From: Sporopachydermia quercuum
Lineage: Eukaryota; Ascomycota; Sporopachydermiomycetes; Sporopachydermiales; Sporopachydermiaceae
Length of the DNA: 64,000 nucleotides
NCBI GenBank assembly: GCA_001599295.1
Contig: BCGN01000001.1
Coordinates: forward strand, 124,001 to 188,000
Direction: 5' to 3'
Position numbers and translations under genes: made by a program. The notes under the pieces were generated by a model. The model did no database searches and was not told where the DNA came from. It worked only from the letters and a program-made list of their open reading frames with translations. This document shows, in pieces, positions 1 through 10,744 of this stretch (position 1 is the stretch's first letter; every line of letters starts with the position of its first letter).

Positions 1-726
1 AAGATCTATCGGGATATGTCCATCAGAAGANAGTACTATCGGATCATCGGATAATTGATAAGGAACGTTCAATGGGAGTTCTCGAACATCTCGATCGCTG
101 AGTAGATCAGTTGATGTTGATATATAAGCTTTTTGGGCATACAACGTTCTAGGGCTTTGAGTCAAATCAATATCTTGATCATCGGGTAAATTCGATTGAG
201 AATTTTCAGAGTTTGGCTCCGATGGTATATCCGGTAGCCGTATGGCGGCGGAAGGTTCATCCGACGTCAAGTGTAGTTGGGAGGTGGCCGTCGGAAGTTT
301 GATGTCCAGTTTCTCCTGTGTCAACGTATATTCTTTGTTCAATGAGATCGCCGAGTCGCAACGGATCACACCTCTCGAGTNCCCTGTTACCCCGAGTTCT
401 GAAATTCTCCCTTTTAGCATATCATTCTCCTGTATTAATCGTGAATTGAACTGTCGCACAGCCGATAGAGCTTCTTGCAGAGATTCCCATGTTTTCTCAT
501 GTCTAGCGTACAACTGAACCATTTCCTGTAATCTCCGCACTCTTTCTTCGGCCAATAGACATTTTGTAACAGCGGCAAGACTTTGGAATTCAGTGCTTTC
601 CATCATATCTCCCAGAATCACCGAGATCAATCTCTTGAAGTACGCGTTTTCCTCAGTCGCGGCTGAATTGAGATCCTTATTTAGAGTCACTTTCTCGGGA
701 ATTTTCTGGGATTGACACGTGCCCAT
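1..726 (-). CDS. SAE2: SAE2/CtIP-like DNA-end resection factor, N-terminal part
   Basis: An open frame runs from the ATG at 726-724 to the window edge (242 codons, no stop), so the C-terminal end is missing. Residues about 22-110 are leucine/glutamate-rich and heptad-like, as in a coiled coil; the rest is polar and rich in S, D and P. The segment starting EENAYFKRLISVIL resembles, from memory, the start of S. cerevisiae Sae2 (EENVYLKSSLSIL). The neighbours BUD13 (+), XRN1 (-) and NUP49 (+) reproduce the order next to SAE2 on S. cerevisiae chromosome VII, where SAE2 is also divergent from BUD13. Sae2/CtIP stimulates Mre11-Rad50-Xrs2 nuclease at double-strand breaks through a conserved C-terminal domain that lies outside this window. 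The call rests on synteny plus weak N-terminal similarity; otherwise it is an unassigned coiled-coil protein. Confidence 0.62.
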   Translation of the reverse strand, partial: MGTCQSQKIPEKVTLNKDLNSAATEENAYFKRLISVILGDMMESTEFQSLAAVTKCLLAEERVRRLQEMVQLYARHEKTWESLQEALSAVRQFNSRLIQENDMLKGRISELGVTGXSRGVIRCDSAISLNKEYTLTQEKLDIKLPTATSQLHLTSDEPSAAIRLPDIPSEPNSENSQSNLPDDQDIDLTQSPRTLYAQKAYISTSTDLLSDRDVRELPLNVPYQLSDDPIVXSSDGHIPIDL

Positions 727-1602
727 TTTGATAGAACTTCAAACTACACGCTACTTAGTAAAACATCACGTTAAGGCGCAGAAAATCAGTTAAATTTTTA
801 TGGTATTTATGATAGCATAATGATTAGTCCAATATTCATCATGATTCAGTTTTCGGTTAGAAGTAAATAGAGGATCATATCGGATCTCACTACAGAGTTG
901 TTGGCATCGGAGTGATATTTTATGTGTCTGAATGTAATGGATTACATGATCAGTAAAGGACAAGTAAAAGGAAGAAAAAATGATGATCTATATAGACACA
1001 AAAATACCCTACAAGAAAATAATAGAGGATTGTATTGGTGTATTGGAGTTTAGTGGTAATTAAAATATTTGAATATGCTAAGATTAGGTGATATCCAGTT
1101 TTAAAGTGAGGGATCAATTCATTGGAGTATTTCAATGGCAAGTCGACATGAAGTTCGATTAATAGATTCACAGTCAAACAACTTTGGGTTTCACATCAAA
1201 ATTCTAATGATATATATGTACATTATTACCCAAGTTTTTACAGAACAATAGACGATATACTTACCATTTTGTCTAAAACTCCTTACCTTGTACCGATGAT
1301 TCTTTCGATACAAATAGATAGTTAATAAGCATCTTCATCCCTAACACATTTACTCTAAACCTAACAGAAAATATATGATCATATAATCACCAATCACAAA
1401 AATAGTAAGTAACGCGAAGGACATTCATTAATTATCTTCCAAATTACGCAAAGAAACAGATACCTCAACACATAATGAACTGATTATTACATAACACAAT
1501 ATTCTGTAATCCTATCCGTAAACCTAATACTAGTTTCCACAAAGAAGCAATCAGATCCCCAGAAACTCAGGACACGAACCTCTTTCCATTTCATACCCCG
1601 CA
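727..1602. other. Divergent intergenic region SAE2-like/BUD13
   Basis: AT-rich spacer between two divergently transcribed genes, so it should hold both promoters. I see no RNA gene, repeat or credible open frame in it. Confidence 0.6.
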
Positions 1603-2523
1603 ATGCCAATCAATGATTACCTGGCAAAACACTACTTGAATGATGGCAAATCAAAGAAAAAGAAGCATTCTGACAATAACAAATTGGTGGTAGAAGATGA
1701 TCTGCTTGGCTGGGAAGACGATGATTTNATGACTCGTAACCCGAGGGGAAACAGAAGCGGAAGGAAAACGGAAGGGGGATTCAAGAGGATCGGCACATTG
1801 AAAGAGCATAGAAAAAAGCACAAAAGTGGGAAAAAAAAGAAGGATACCGGAAACGATGAAGGAATTGTTAGCGGTATTAACAGCGGAAGCGATATTGGAA
1901 TTTCGCGAGAGGTTTCGGAAGATTTTATCGGAGGTTTAATAACAGCAGAACAACTAGAAAAGCATACTCAACAGAAAGAAACGGAACAAGAACAGTCACA
2001 ATCACAATCACAGCTTAGCTCGGAACAATACACAGAACCCCGCCAAGAAACAATATATAGAGATGAATCTGGTCGCATTATAGACATAAAAGCCGCGGCC
2101 GAAGCTGCCGAGAGACAGGCCGAAATCGACAAATTAGAAGCTGAACGGGAACACAAACAGCTGCAACGTGGCGCACAACAAGAACATGAGGCCCTGCAAC
2201 GTCAACAGCTGCTGGAATCAATGAAAGCCACTCCTCTTTCAGTGTCAGCTAACGATCCGGCGCTTAACCGAGCCCTGCAAGCAGAGGTCCGAGGTGATGA
2301 CCCTGCATTATCTTTTATTACAACAAAACTACGCAAAGACGTTTCTGTGACTGGTAGAAGGCTGTATAAAGGTTCATATCCCCCGAATCGGTTCGACATT
2401 CGACCTGGATACCGATGGGACGGAGTTGACCGATCCAACGGTTTTGAGAAGAAGTATTTTGCTAGTATAGGTGCTAAAGCCGACCGGTCGCGGTTGGAGT
2501 ATGCATTAGAGTTGGATGAATAG
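1603..2523 (+). CDS. BUD13: Pre-mRNA-splicing factor BUD13 (CWC26)
   Basis: 306-codon uninterrupted frame. The N-terminus MPINDYLAKHYL and the C-terminal block (PPNRFDIRPGYRWDGVDRSN, then FEKKYF) are the two signatures of the Bud13/Cwc26 family; the middle is low-complexity, lysine-rich, with a Q/E-rich helix at about residues 125-215. Bud13 is a subunit of the RES complex (with Snu17/Ist3 and Pml1), which joins the spliceosome at the B stage and supports splicing and nuclear retention of pre-mRNA. The C-terminal R/Y/W-rich tail is the part that docks on Snu17. The start is fixed by the conserved N-terminal motif. One N falls at 1728 without disturbing the frame. A working RES complex fits the intron-rich character of this window. 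Confidence 0.95.
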   Translation: MPINDYLAKHYLNDGKSKKKKHSDNNKLVVEDDLLGWEDDDXMTRNPRGNRSGRKTEGGFKRIGTLKEHRKKHKSGKKKKDTGNDEGIVSGINSGSDIGISREVSEDFIGGLITAEQLEKHTQQKETEQEQSQSQSQLSSEQYTEPRQETIYRDESGRIIDIKAAAEAAERQAEIDKLEAEREHKQLQRGAQQEHEALQRQQLLESMKATPLSVSANDPALNRALQAEVRGDDPALSFITTKLRKDVSVTGRRLYKGSYPPNRFDIRPGYRWDGVDRSNGFEKKYFASIGAKADRSRLEYALELDE

Positions 2524-4079
2524 AAGAAAACAGTGGGTGTGGGATAAATCAAAGTAAAGCTGGGTAATAACATGTTATTGAGGGCACTTACGACCAGGAA
2601 TATATACGTATGTTTATGGTTTTTTAGGAGAATCTTGAACTCGGCACAAGTAGAGAAGCAAGCCACAGAAACTCATTACTACTACATTGATGCCCACGCA
2701 AACAGGACTTTGATTGTGTTCAATTGTCTCACAGTTTTAGGGAATTAATCACGGAATCGCAGCATTTTACTATCTTCGGATTAAATACTTGGCAGGGTAG
2801 GCAAACCCAACAATTTTGCTACAGAGATAAAGGAAATAATGACAAACACGGAATTAACTAGGGAAAAATATCGGAATAGCCCATTCCGGTCATTCGGAAC
2901 CACATACACAATAGGAGAGATTGATCATTAGAGAAACCTAAATTCAATCAGACATGTTACAAAAATTTACTTCTAAATGCATGGACTGGTGATAAATGTA
3001 CAGACAAGAATTACTCATTACTTAGTGTAAGAGCTACAAATCGAAGTAATAATTACTGCAACTATCAATCAAATATTTCACTTATGACTATAATTTCTTA
3101 GAGAATATCTCAGTTCATCTTCATCTCCTTCCAGCAAACCTTCATTTTTTTTTTTCATCAGCAACCGGTTGCTATCACTAGAACCATAATTATAGTTAAC
3201 AGGGGTAGTAACCTACATGACGTTACCAAGCGAAACATTCTAGATACACCTGAAAGTGTTGATCTTATTATGATAAGCTTACTTATATAATACAGGTAAT
3301 AAAACCTATATTACGAACCAAAGCACAGTCTATTTGATGACAGATGTAAGTATAAAATAGAATAGAAGCAGAACCAGCACTATTGCGTTAGCGTGCAATA
3401 TACTCATTGTACAGCCTTGTATATCAATGTATGAATGATGCCAAGGTGCAGCACAATGCCCACCGTTTCCTGTTAGAACAAATTTACTTGCAGTAGGATT
3501 CTTGACACGTACTTTTAGGTCAATATAATTACCAAAAATTAATTTGATTCAAAAGCTAAATATCTCAGAATGAAATAAACAAAGTAGACATTAATTCTAC
3601 CGGTGAATGAGAGTTACGTTACAAAGCAATAATTGNCTTCAATTATTGTACGTCCCTGGGATTTTGACTTTTGGAATGATTTTTGTAACAATAATTACAA
3701 NATTAATTCAATATATGGTGTGGCAACTGGACAAAAATAATGATAATACAAAAAAACATTATTATCACAATTCTTAAGTAATTGTTGCATAAATTACTAC
3801 ATGAATTAATTATGGAAGCAAAAATTCGTTTATATATACACTGAGTAGAAATGAATAATACACGTTATTTACAACAGTCAGACAAAAATGATGCTGTGGA
3901 AATAATTAGAATAACATAGATAAAAAAAAAAGAATAACATAAAATCAACCATGGTGAAATGAAGCATAGAGTTGAGACAAGCTTCATCTCAGGAAGTAAA
4001 AAATAGTTGAAAAGTGGTACAGATTTCCAGCATTCTCCCTTGAGCAATCCACAATACCATATTGTGTGATTTTACCTAC
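2524..4079. other. Convergent intergenic region BUD13/XRN1
   Basis: About 1.5 kb of AT-rich DNA between converging genes. It holds long A/T runs (for example a T run near 3147) but no credible coding frame, tRNA or repeat. It is unusually long for a convergent spacer, so an unseen non-coding RNA is possible but unsupported. Confidence 0.5.
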
Positions 4080-7000
4080 TTATTTCCCCTTCTGCTCATC
4101 TTTGCTTGCTAGTGGCTTAGCACCTTTAAGCAAATCCATTATTTGCTTAGCTTCCTCCTTTTTAACATGAGGCACAGTAACAGGTGCCGCAGGNGCCTCA
4201 GGAGCTATATGAGACAAATGAGGCATTGAGGACTGACCTAAGGCACCAGGAGGCCCAATAGGGAATGGTGGCTGCATGGGGTATCCGTAAGGACCTGGTG
4301 GTGGCGCAGCTATCATACCAGGTGGAGGATGACCGTAAAAGCCACCTGGAAATGGAACAGGCATTAGCAGCTGAGGACCGTTTTGGGGCTGTTGTTGTGG
4401 CTTAGGGACCACATTAGAGTTTCCCGCTTGCTGTTTAGATTTCAATAAATTTAGTAAATCTTTCTTTGCTGCATCTCCATTTGAATTTTCACTGTTTCCA
4501 TTCTTGGCCTGTTTCTCTCGTTTAGGATCCTTAGCCTTGCTTCCTTTGATCAAATTGAGTAGATCCTCCTTAGCTTTCTGAGGTGGAACAGCAGGGTTTC
4601 TATCGTGAGCATTAGGTTTCGCTAATTTAGCCACGTTAGGCTCATTCTTAGACGTTTGACTGTAGGATCGTTCAATGGGTACACTAGTTTGATTAATCTC
4701 GACTGATTTGGCTCCTTTTTCTTCCTGTTTTGGTGTTTTACCACCAGGTTTAACTGCTTTCATCGATTTGACGGCCTTAGGAGGACTGGGTTTGGCTATT
4801 CCTGCGACAGACTTTTCCTTTTGTTCCTTACTACCCTTTTTGGAAGCACCAATTTCCTGCTTAGAACCATTAGCCTTGGACTTATGCTTATTCTCAGCTT
4901 TAGCTGCACTACGAAGTTTTCCATCATCCACACCTAAGCTTTGTTTTAAAGACGTCAACAAATCATCCGTTTTCCAAGCATTTGTAGCCGGAGGAGCAGC
5001 AGCCACAATTCCTCGTTGTTCCTTACGATTTCCGCTATGGTTTCTGCTGTGACTTCCGTTATGGTTTCCCGTTCGGCTTCCTGAATATTCGGATCGAATA
5101 TCCCGTACATGTCTTCCGCTTTTCTCCTCACGTGCTTTCGACGCAGCTGAATGATATACCAATTGTTTGTATGACAAATTAAGTAACATAGCCGAGTCTA
5201 AAGTAAGTCCTCTTTTAGTCTGTAGTTTATTTCCCAACGTGGATCCGCTTATTAACTCCGAGTCAAAGATAACATCTAAAAACGCTCGTGGGCCGACGAG
5301 TTTAACTGCAGCAACTATGCCTCTGGAAAACACGGGCACCAACCCCGACATTTGCACATAGGCCACTCTATCTCCAATCCGGAATTTCTGTTTACCGAGT
5401 GACCAAAGGGACAAAGTAGGGTTTAAAACTGCTTGGAGTGGAACCTTATTTATAACTTCAGATTTAGGTTTTGGCACGTTTCGGATATACTGCTGTAAAT
5501 AAGCTTCAATCGCAGCATAACTCGGACCGGAGAAAGCTTCCGAGTCTAAACTAACTTTCTCATACTCCGATTCTTTGAAAGCTTTAAGAAACTTTTTAGC
5601 TTCCGAAATCTCGCGATCCCGCGCCTTGTCATCCAGATTAGGCATCAGTTCTCTACTATCGGGTAAACTGGAATTAGTGGTCCGGATTCCTTGGACCAAA
5701 GACGGAAACAGTTCCGTATATTTCCGAATCAGTTCAATGGCTTTACCACTATAAAACCACCCACGGTCACCCTTACGGGAATACCCGAGAACTTTCTGCT
5801 GCCGGCCTTGAAATTTTATCTCCAATCCTAAAGAAACTTTAGAATTATTATGCACAATCATGTATGATGCTGTAAGTTTGGATAAGGTTAATGGAGTCAA
5901 CTTTAAAAGCCGAGCCACCTCCGTAGCCGGGAAATATCGATTAGTGTTCTCTTCCCAAGCAAGTCTTGCTTTGCCAATTCCGGGAGAAACCTTCTCGGGG
6001 TAAATTTCCACTTTTAGGTTCAAACTTTCCGATTCCTCGCTTCCAGTGGCGGATTCCTTTTCGAGGTTGTATCCGATAACTTCTGCTTCCGAACCATAAG
6101 CCATTGCACCCAAAAATACTACCTGGGATTCCGTAGGGAACTCTTCCTGAATAGGAATTGCTTCCTTTTCGGTGAATCTTTGATCTTTGTTGATTACATC
6201 ATCGACAATCAATTGAACTGGGTACAGTTCCGATTCATCCCGATATTGTTTTCTGTACGCACCTGAGTTTTCCCGATTTACTCCTTCTAATAGTAAAACT
6301 TCCACTAACACCTCAACTCGGCCAATCTGCACTGCTTTTGTCTTCTGGTAACTATTCTGGAGACCTTTAGCCTGGGCATTAAAGTTCACCCGTTCCGTCT
6401 CCGTCATCGGAACATTAATGGTTCGAGTTTTCCCGTGAAGTGACTCGACATAATGCTTTAGCAACCCATCTTGCACACTAACAACTTTCCCTTCAATTAA
6501 AAACGGCCAGTTAATGTATACAACAGAGCCGGAATACTTAACAGCTATTTCCGAAGGCGCCATCTTTTCAGACTGGGATATCGTCAAAACCACCGATTCC
6601 GATGCGGCGGGCCGACTAAATACAATTGTTCCGTTATTTTCTATCGATGCGGAGAAGTCTAATGTGTCGAAGGTGGGAAATCCCGGGAGCATTTCTCTTC
6701 CGGTGAAGCTGCCCGGTAATAATCCGTAGCGAAATTCTCCGTTTTTAGGTTCTGGAAGGGTGAATCTTATTTCAGAGCATCGGCAAACTTCCAAATCGGG
6801 GAAATTACCGGTCGATGGTGATAAATAGCCTGAAACTCTACTAGGATTGAACTCAAAAGCAATAGCCTCACTTAATTCGTTCCGACTCCGTTCCTCTTGG
6901 CTTATTTTCTCTATTCGGGTTTCCATTGCCGCAAGAAGGCGAACTTCGTCCACAAATGGAATAAGCACAACAGCCTCCCATTCATTCTTTTTCCCGTTAT

Positions 7001-9270
7001 AGTCCAATTCTACCGTATTTGGATAAAAATCAATAATAGGTGAGTCCTTATCGGTCATAAGGTTTCGGAATGGCTCAGGAAGCAAAAATCTGGACCGAGC
7101 GGGTAAAACAGCCATCAACTGCTCAAAAGGTCGGAAGGGAACATCTGAAGGGAATTCAGAGGTAAACTTTAATCCGTGCATTAAATCACTAACTCTAGGA
7201 GCATAATGATACGGGTAGTACCATGACCAAGAAGGGCAACCCCGGTAATAATAGTACAAAACCCATTGGACACCTTGAAGGTAAGCCGAGGTTATGTTTG
7301 TGAGTTCCCCAGTGTTGTTAATATCGAAGTGAAGTTTCTTTCTATAATAATTTTGTTTCCAAGATAAGAATTTGGTGTCATAGGCTTTCTTCTTTTCGGA
7401 AAGCTCATCCTTTGTGGCCACTGTGGCTTTAACATATTTCCTAATTTCGTTTCTAGCCGCTTTTACTTTCCCGTATGGGGTAATCTCATCATCTGATTCA
7501 GAAGATAACTCAACATTTAGCTCCGAATCAGGCAAAAACGGATCAAATATCACGTCATATTGTTTTTTCGCTATATTGTGTACAACCGTTAAGCCTAATT
7601 TAGCTGCTAAAAGTTGCAAAAAGGGTAGTTCATTTCCGAGCTCGCTTTCCGCAATTGCAATAGTTGCCGCTATAGTATCGGAATTTGATTCGTGGAATTC
7701 CACATTATTTCCGCTTTCCGACTCAGATTCTGACTCAGACTCAGACTCCACTTCCGCAATCTTTTCCGTTTGCCTACTCCGTGTTCCACTTTTCTTTCCT
7801 TTACTTACTACCGCATCAGGTTCGATTCCCACTTCTGCTTCTGCTTCCGCTTTTGCTGCTTCCGACATTCTTCCTTGAACTCGGGCTACCAAACTATTCA
7901 CCTTACCAACAAGCCGCTTCTGCTCCGGAAGCAATAAAACTCGCCCTTTTGCCTCAAATTGCTCCCGCGCTTGCTCGCTCATCCAACCAAGTTCCTTATT
8001 AAACCATTCTAAATCAATAGCTCCTTGTTCAAATAGACGAACTTCATAATTCTGCAACTCCGTTAACCATAGAACTAAGCTATCTCGGTTGATATCTCCA
8101 TTTTCGTTCAAATACGTTTTACATTTCCGAAGAGTTTGCTTCAATGAATCAAACAAAATCGGGAACGCTCCGTTATTGATCACTAGGTCGGGTAGATTCG
8201 GGAGGAAATCGTTTCCTACCATCATAGCCACCAGGATAAAATCATCAATGATCCGTTCTAAATCAAACCGGAAGTCAATCACGTCTTCTAAATCTTGGAA
8301 TTCTAGACGGAGGTATTCCCGAACTAAGGAGATATGAAGTAATTGGAACGGCTGATCGGCAAGATTCGAGTACTGTTTCCTGGTTCTTCCGAAAGTGACT
8401 TCTTCTCGGAGTAAAGCAAAATGCGGCTCATGGCATAACAGACCGAGCATGATTAAATCAGCGTCTAATCCGTAAAGACAATGTCGGACATTTGGAAGAT
8501 AACTCGGTTCTGATTTCATATTTCGGATATATTGCATGATTTTATGTTCACCTTCTCCGGGAACCTCAGGACCGGAAAGGATAATTTCACATGTCTGCCA
8601 ATCTGAATCCTCGGTAACTTTTTTATTGATGAAATATTGCAAATGACTTGATAACTTAGCCATAAATTCGGTACCAGGAGTAATAGTATTGGTATCAAAT
8701 GGATCCTCTTTGGGTAATTCTTCTCCGCTTTCTAAAGCTTTAAGCCGAAGTTTCTCGGCATTAAATGCCGAAAGAAACCTGCGAGCCCGCTGTTGATTCA
8801 TCTTTGCTCTCGGAGCAACTCCGTCAATGGCCATGTAAAATACCTTCTTTGGTCTCACTAAAGAGAATAAATGATCAATATAGGAGAAGATATCGGAGAA
8901 CATTTGTTCTTCCGACTTTCGGTTGAAAGTATCATCATCCGTATGAGTACAATTATGAATAATTGAGTTCATGTCCAGGTACAAGTTATCGAATTCTATG
9001 GGGAAATGAATTCCTTGTAGGTTTTGATTAATCTCGGGCCATCTTTCCGAGATGAACCGGTAGAATTTTGGGATTCCTGGAGGAAATGTTAGAAAGAAAA
9101 AGGGGAAATGAGGGGAAATGAGTCGAGATATCGGANAAAAAAATTGGATAGAACAGTACAGGAATTTAATGTACTAGACAATATTTGAGTTTGAGAATTG
9201 TTTGTTTCAATATCATTTCCAAATCGATGACTTCTTTTTCAATAAACTTGATTAAATACTACTTACCCAT
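4080..9270 (-). CDS. XRN1: 5'-3' exoribonuclease Xrn1 (Kem1), one intron
   Basis: Cytoplasmic 5'-3' exonuclease that degrades decapped mRNA. Exon 1 is only ATGG (9270-9267); intron 9266-9077 (190 nt) starts GTAAGT and ends with CTAAC-N8-CAG; exon 2 is 9076-4080. Splicing gives MGIPKFYRFISERWPEI, the canonical Xrn1 N-terminus, and a 1666-residue protein (S. cerevisiae: 1528). Catalytic-core motifs are visible: YLDMNSIIH, the basic MNQQRARRF helix, GEGEHKI, GLDADLIML and GNDFLP. A serine/glutamate repeat (7718-7750) forms an acidic insert in the linker. The C-terminal tail is disordered, with four short leucine-rich helices (for example DLLNLLK) and a long proline/glycine-rich stretch near 4200-4400, features expected to recruit decapping partners. 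The gene diverges from NUP49 and converges on BUD13, as in S. cerevisiae. Confidence 0.97.
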
Positions 9271-10744
9271 TATAGCCTCACTTTATCAATCCGTTAAGTT
9301 CCGTCTCGTATAGCGTCGGTTGTTTTCTGTTCTGCAAATTAAGCCGATTCCTCTATTATATCTTCCGGTGTCTTTTCCGCTATCTTATCCGTAATATTTT
9401 CCGCAGTATCTTCGGCAATCACTTCCGCTTCCTAACACAACTTCCTATCTCTCAATGCCCAGCTACTATTGTGTACAATTCTATAAATCCACACACTCTC
9501 ATCAATTGAATTCCCTCTTTGATGTATTAATCAATTAGATCAATTAAATTGAGTAAATTATCTTTTAATGAAAAAAAATCAAGCTCAAGCAGGAGAAATA
9601 ATAAAACAATTTTATTCTTATACGCTTGTTCTTCCTGCGATTTCCATTTGATACGTTTACTATACCTTCCAATAAGCCAGTTGGTAACACCATTGCCATA
9701 GTGAAATGACGCGTTATGGTGGGAATTATCTANTGCTGATATTTACGGAGGGGAGAAGGCATGCGTAAATGTGGGAATGCGATGAAGGGTCATATGAAGA
9801 TCTACGGGTAGGGAATCAAATAACCGGATAATCGGATATTATTGAAAAATAGTGATCCAGATAATGGGTTGGTTATGTATCAAGAATGCTAAATAGTGGT
9901 AGAGATGCTTTGTTTTGTTAGAGCACTAATCCTTTTTTTTTAGTCCTAGTTGATCTTATTATTAGTTATTGAGATACTCCTAAAATCCATACCATAATTT
10001 GAATATATTTCACTATATACTGCGAACTCTGTTTGTATTCGTAATTCAATACAATTGATCAAGTTGGTGGATAACACAAGTATGAAGGCGACAGACAATG
10101 AAATCCAGTAAACCGGGTAGAATGATAGCAACCCACTTTTGATCAATCCTACCCGGAAGGTTCTCACGCAAAAAATTCTGTGTAACAGCTTTCCTGTACA
10201 AACCCCAAACTCCACGCGGAAACATCACATTCGCACGCCGGAATCTGTTTCAGCACATAGAATCCTGTACCAGACATTCTTCTTCCTGTCTACACAGGTC
10301 TATTTCCCCGTTTGCCATCTCCAACTCTATATTCCAGGACGGACTGTTTACATGAATGTTTTTATTACTGGTGTTCACTTCTCATAAACAACAAACCTGT
10401 AAGCCATTCATTAATTNACCATATTTTTGATAAAAGCAAAACTTTAATTTATCGCTTCAAACTGGCTGGAAAGAAATTATTTATTTGGAACGTTGATTGA
10501 TGTTTTGTTGTGAATTAATCATAGCGTGTGCATTGCTTGTAACTGTCTTTGAATACTATTCTACAGATCAAGTTTCACTGATCAAGCGCACAGAACACTA
10601 GGAGAAGTAATCTGAAACTCGACAGAAAGGAGATATATTCCCTGTTTGCAGACCTTTTGTATAAGAAGGAATTTTAGTGCTCAAGTACGCCATTTTACCT
10701 CCAAGGGTAAATCTCATTTGTTGCGATTGATGATCTAGCAGAAG
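9271..10744. other. Divergent intergenic region XRN1/NUP49
   Basis: Promoter spacer of 1.5 kb between divergent genes. On the minus strand 9339-9431 is a coding-like acidic block of 30 codons with no start (see findings). At 10046-10228 (minus) a 60-codon ATG frame with a hydrophobic segment exists, but I recognise nothing in it. No RNA gene seen. Confidence 0.45.

Noticed and set aside
7414-7878. Long plus-strand frames inside XRN1
   Set aside because: Antisense shadows of the XRN1 coding frame, including the mirrored Ser/Asp repeat.
10046-10228. 60-codon minus-strand frame (MMFPRGVWGLYRKAV) with a hydrophobic segment
   Set aside because: Looks somewhat like a small mitochondrial protein, but I could match no family and no spliced continuation.
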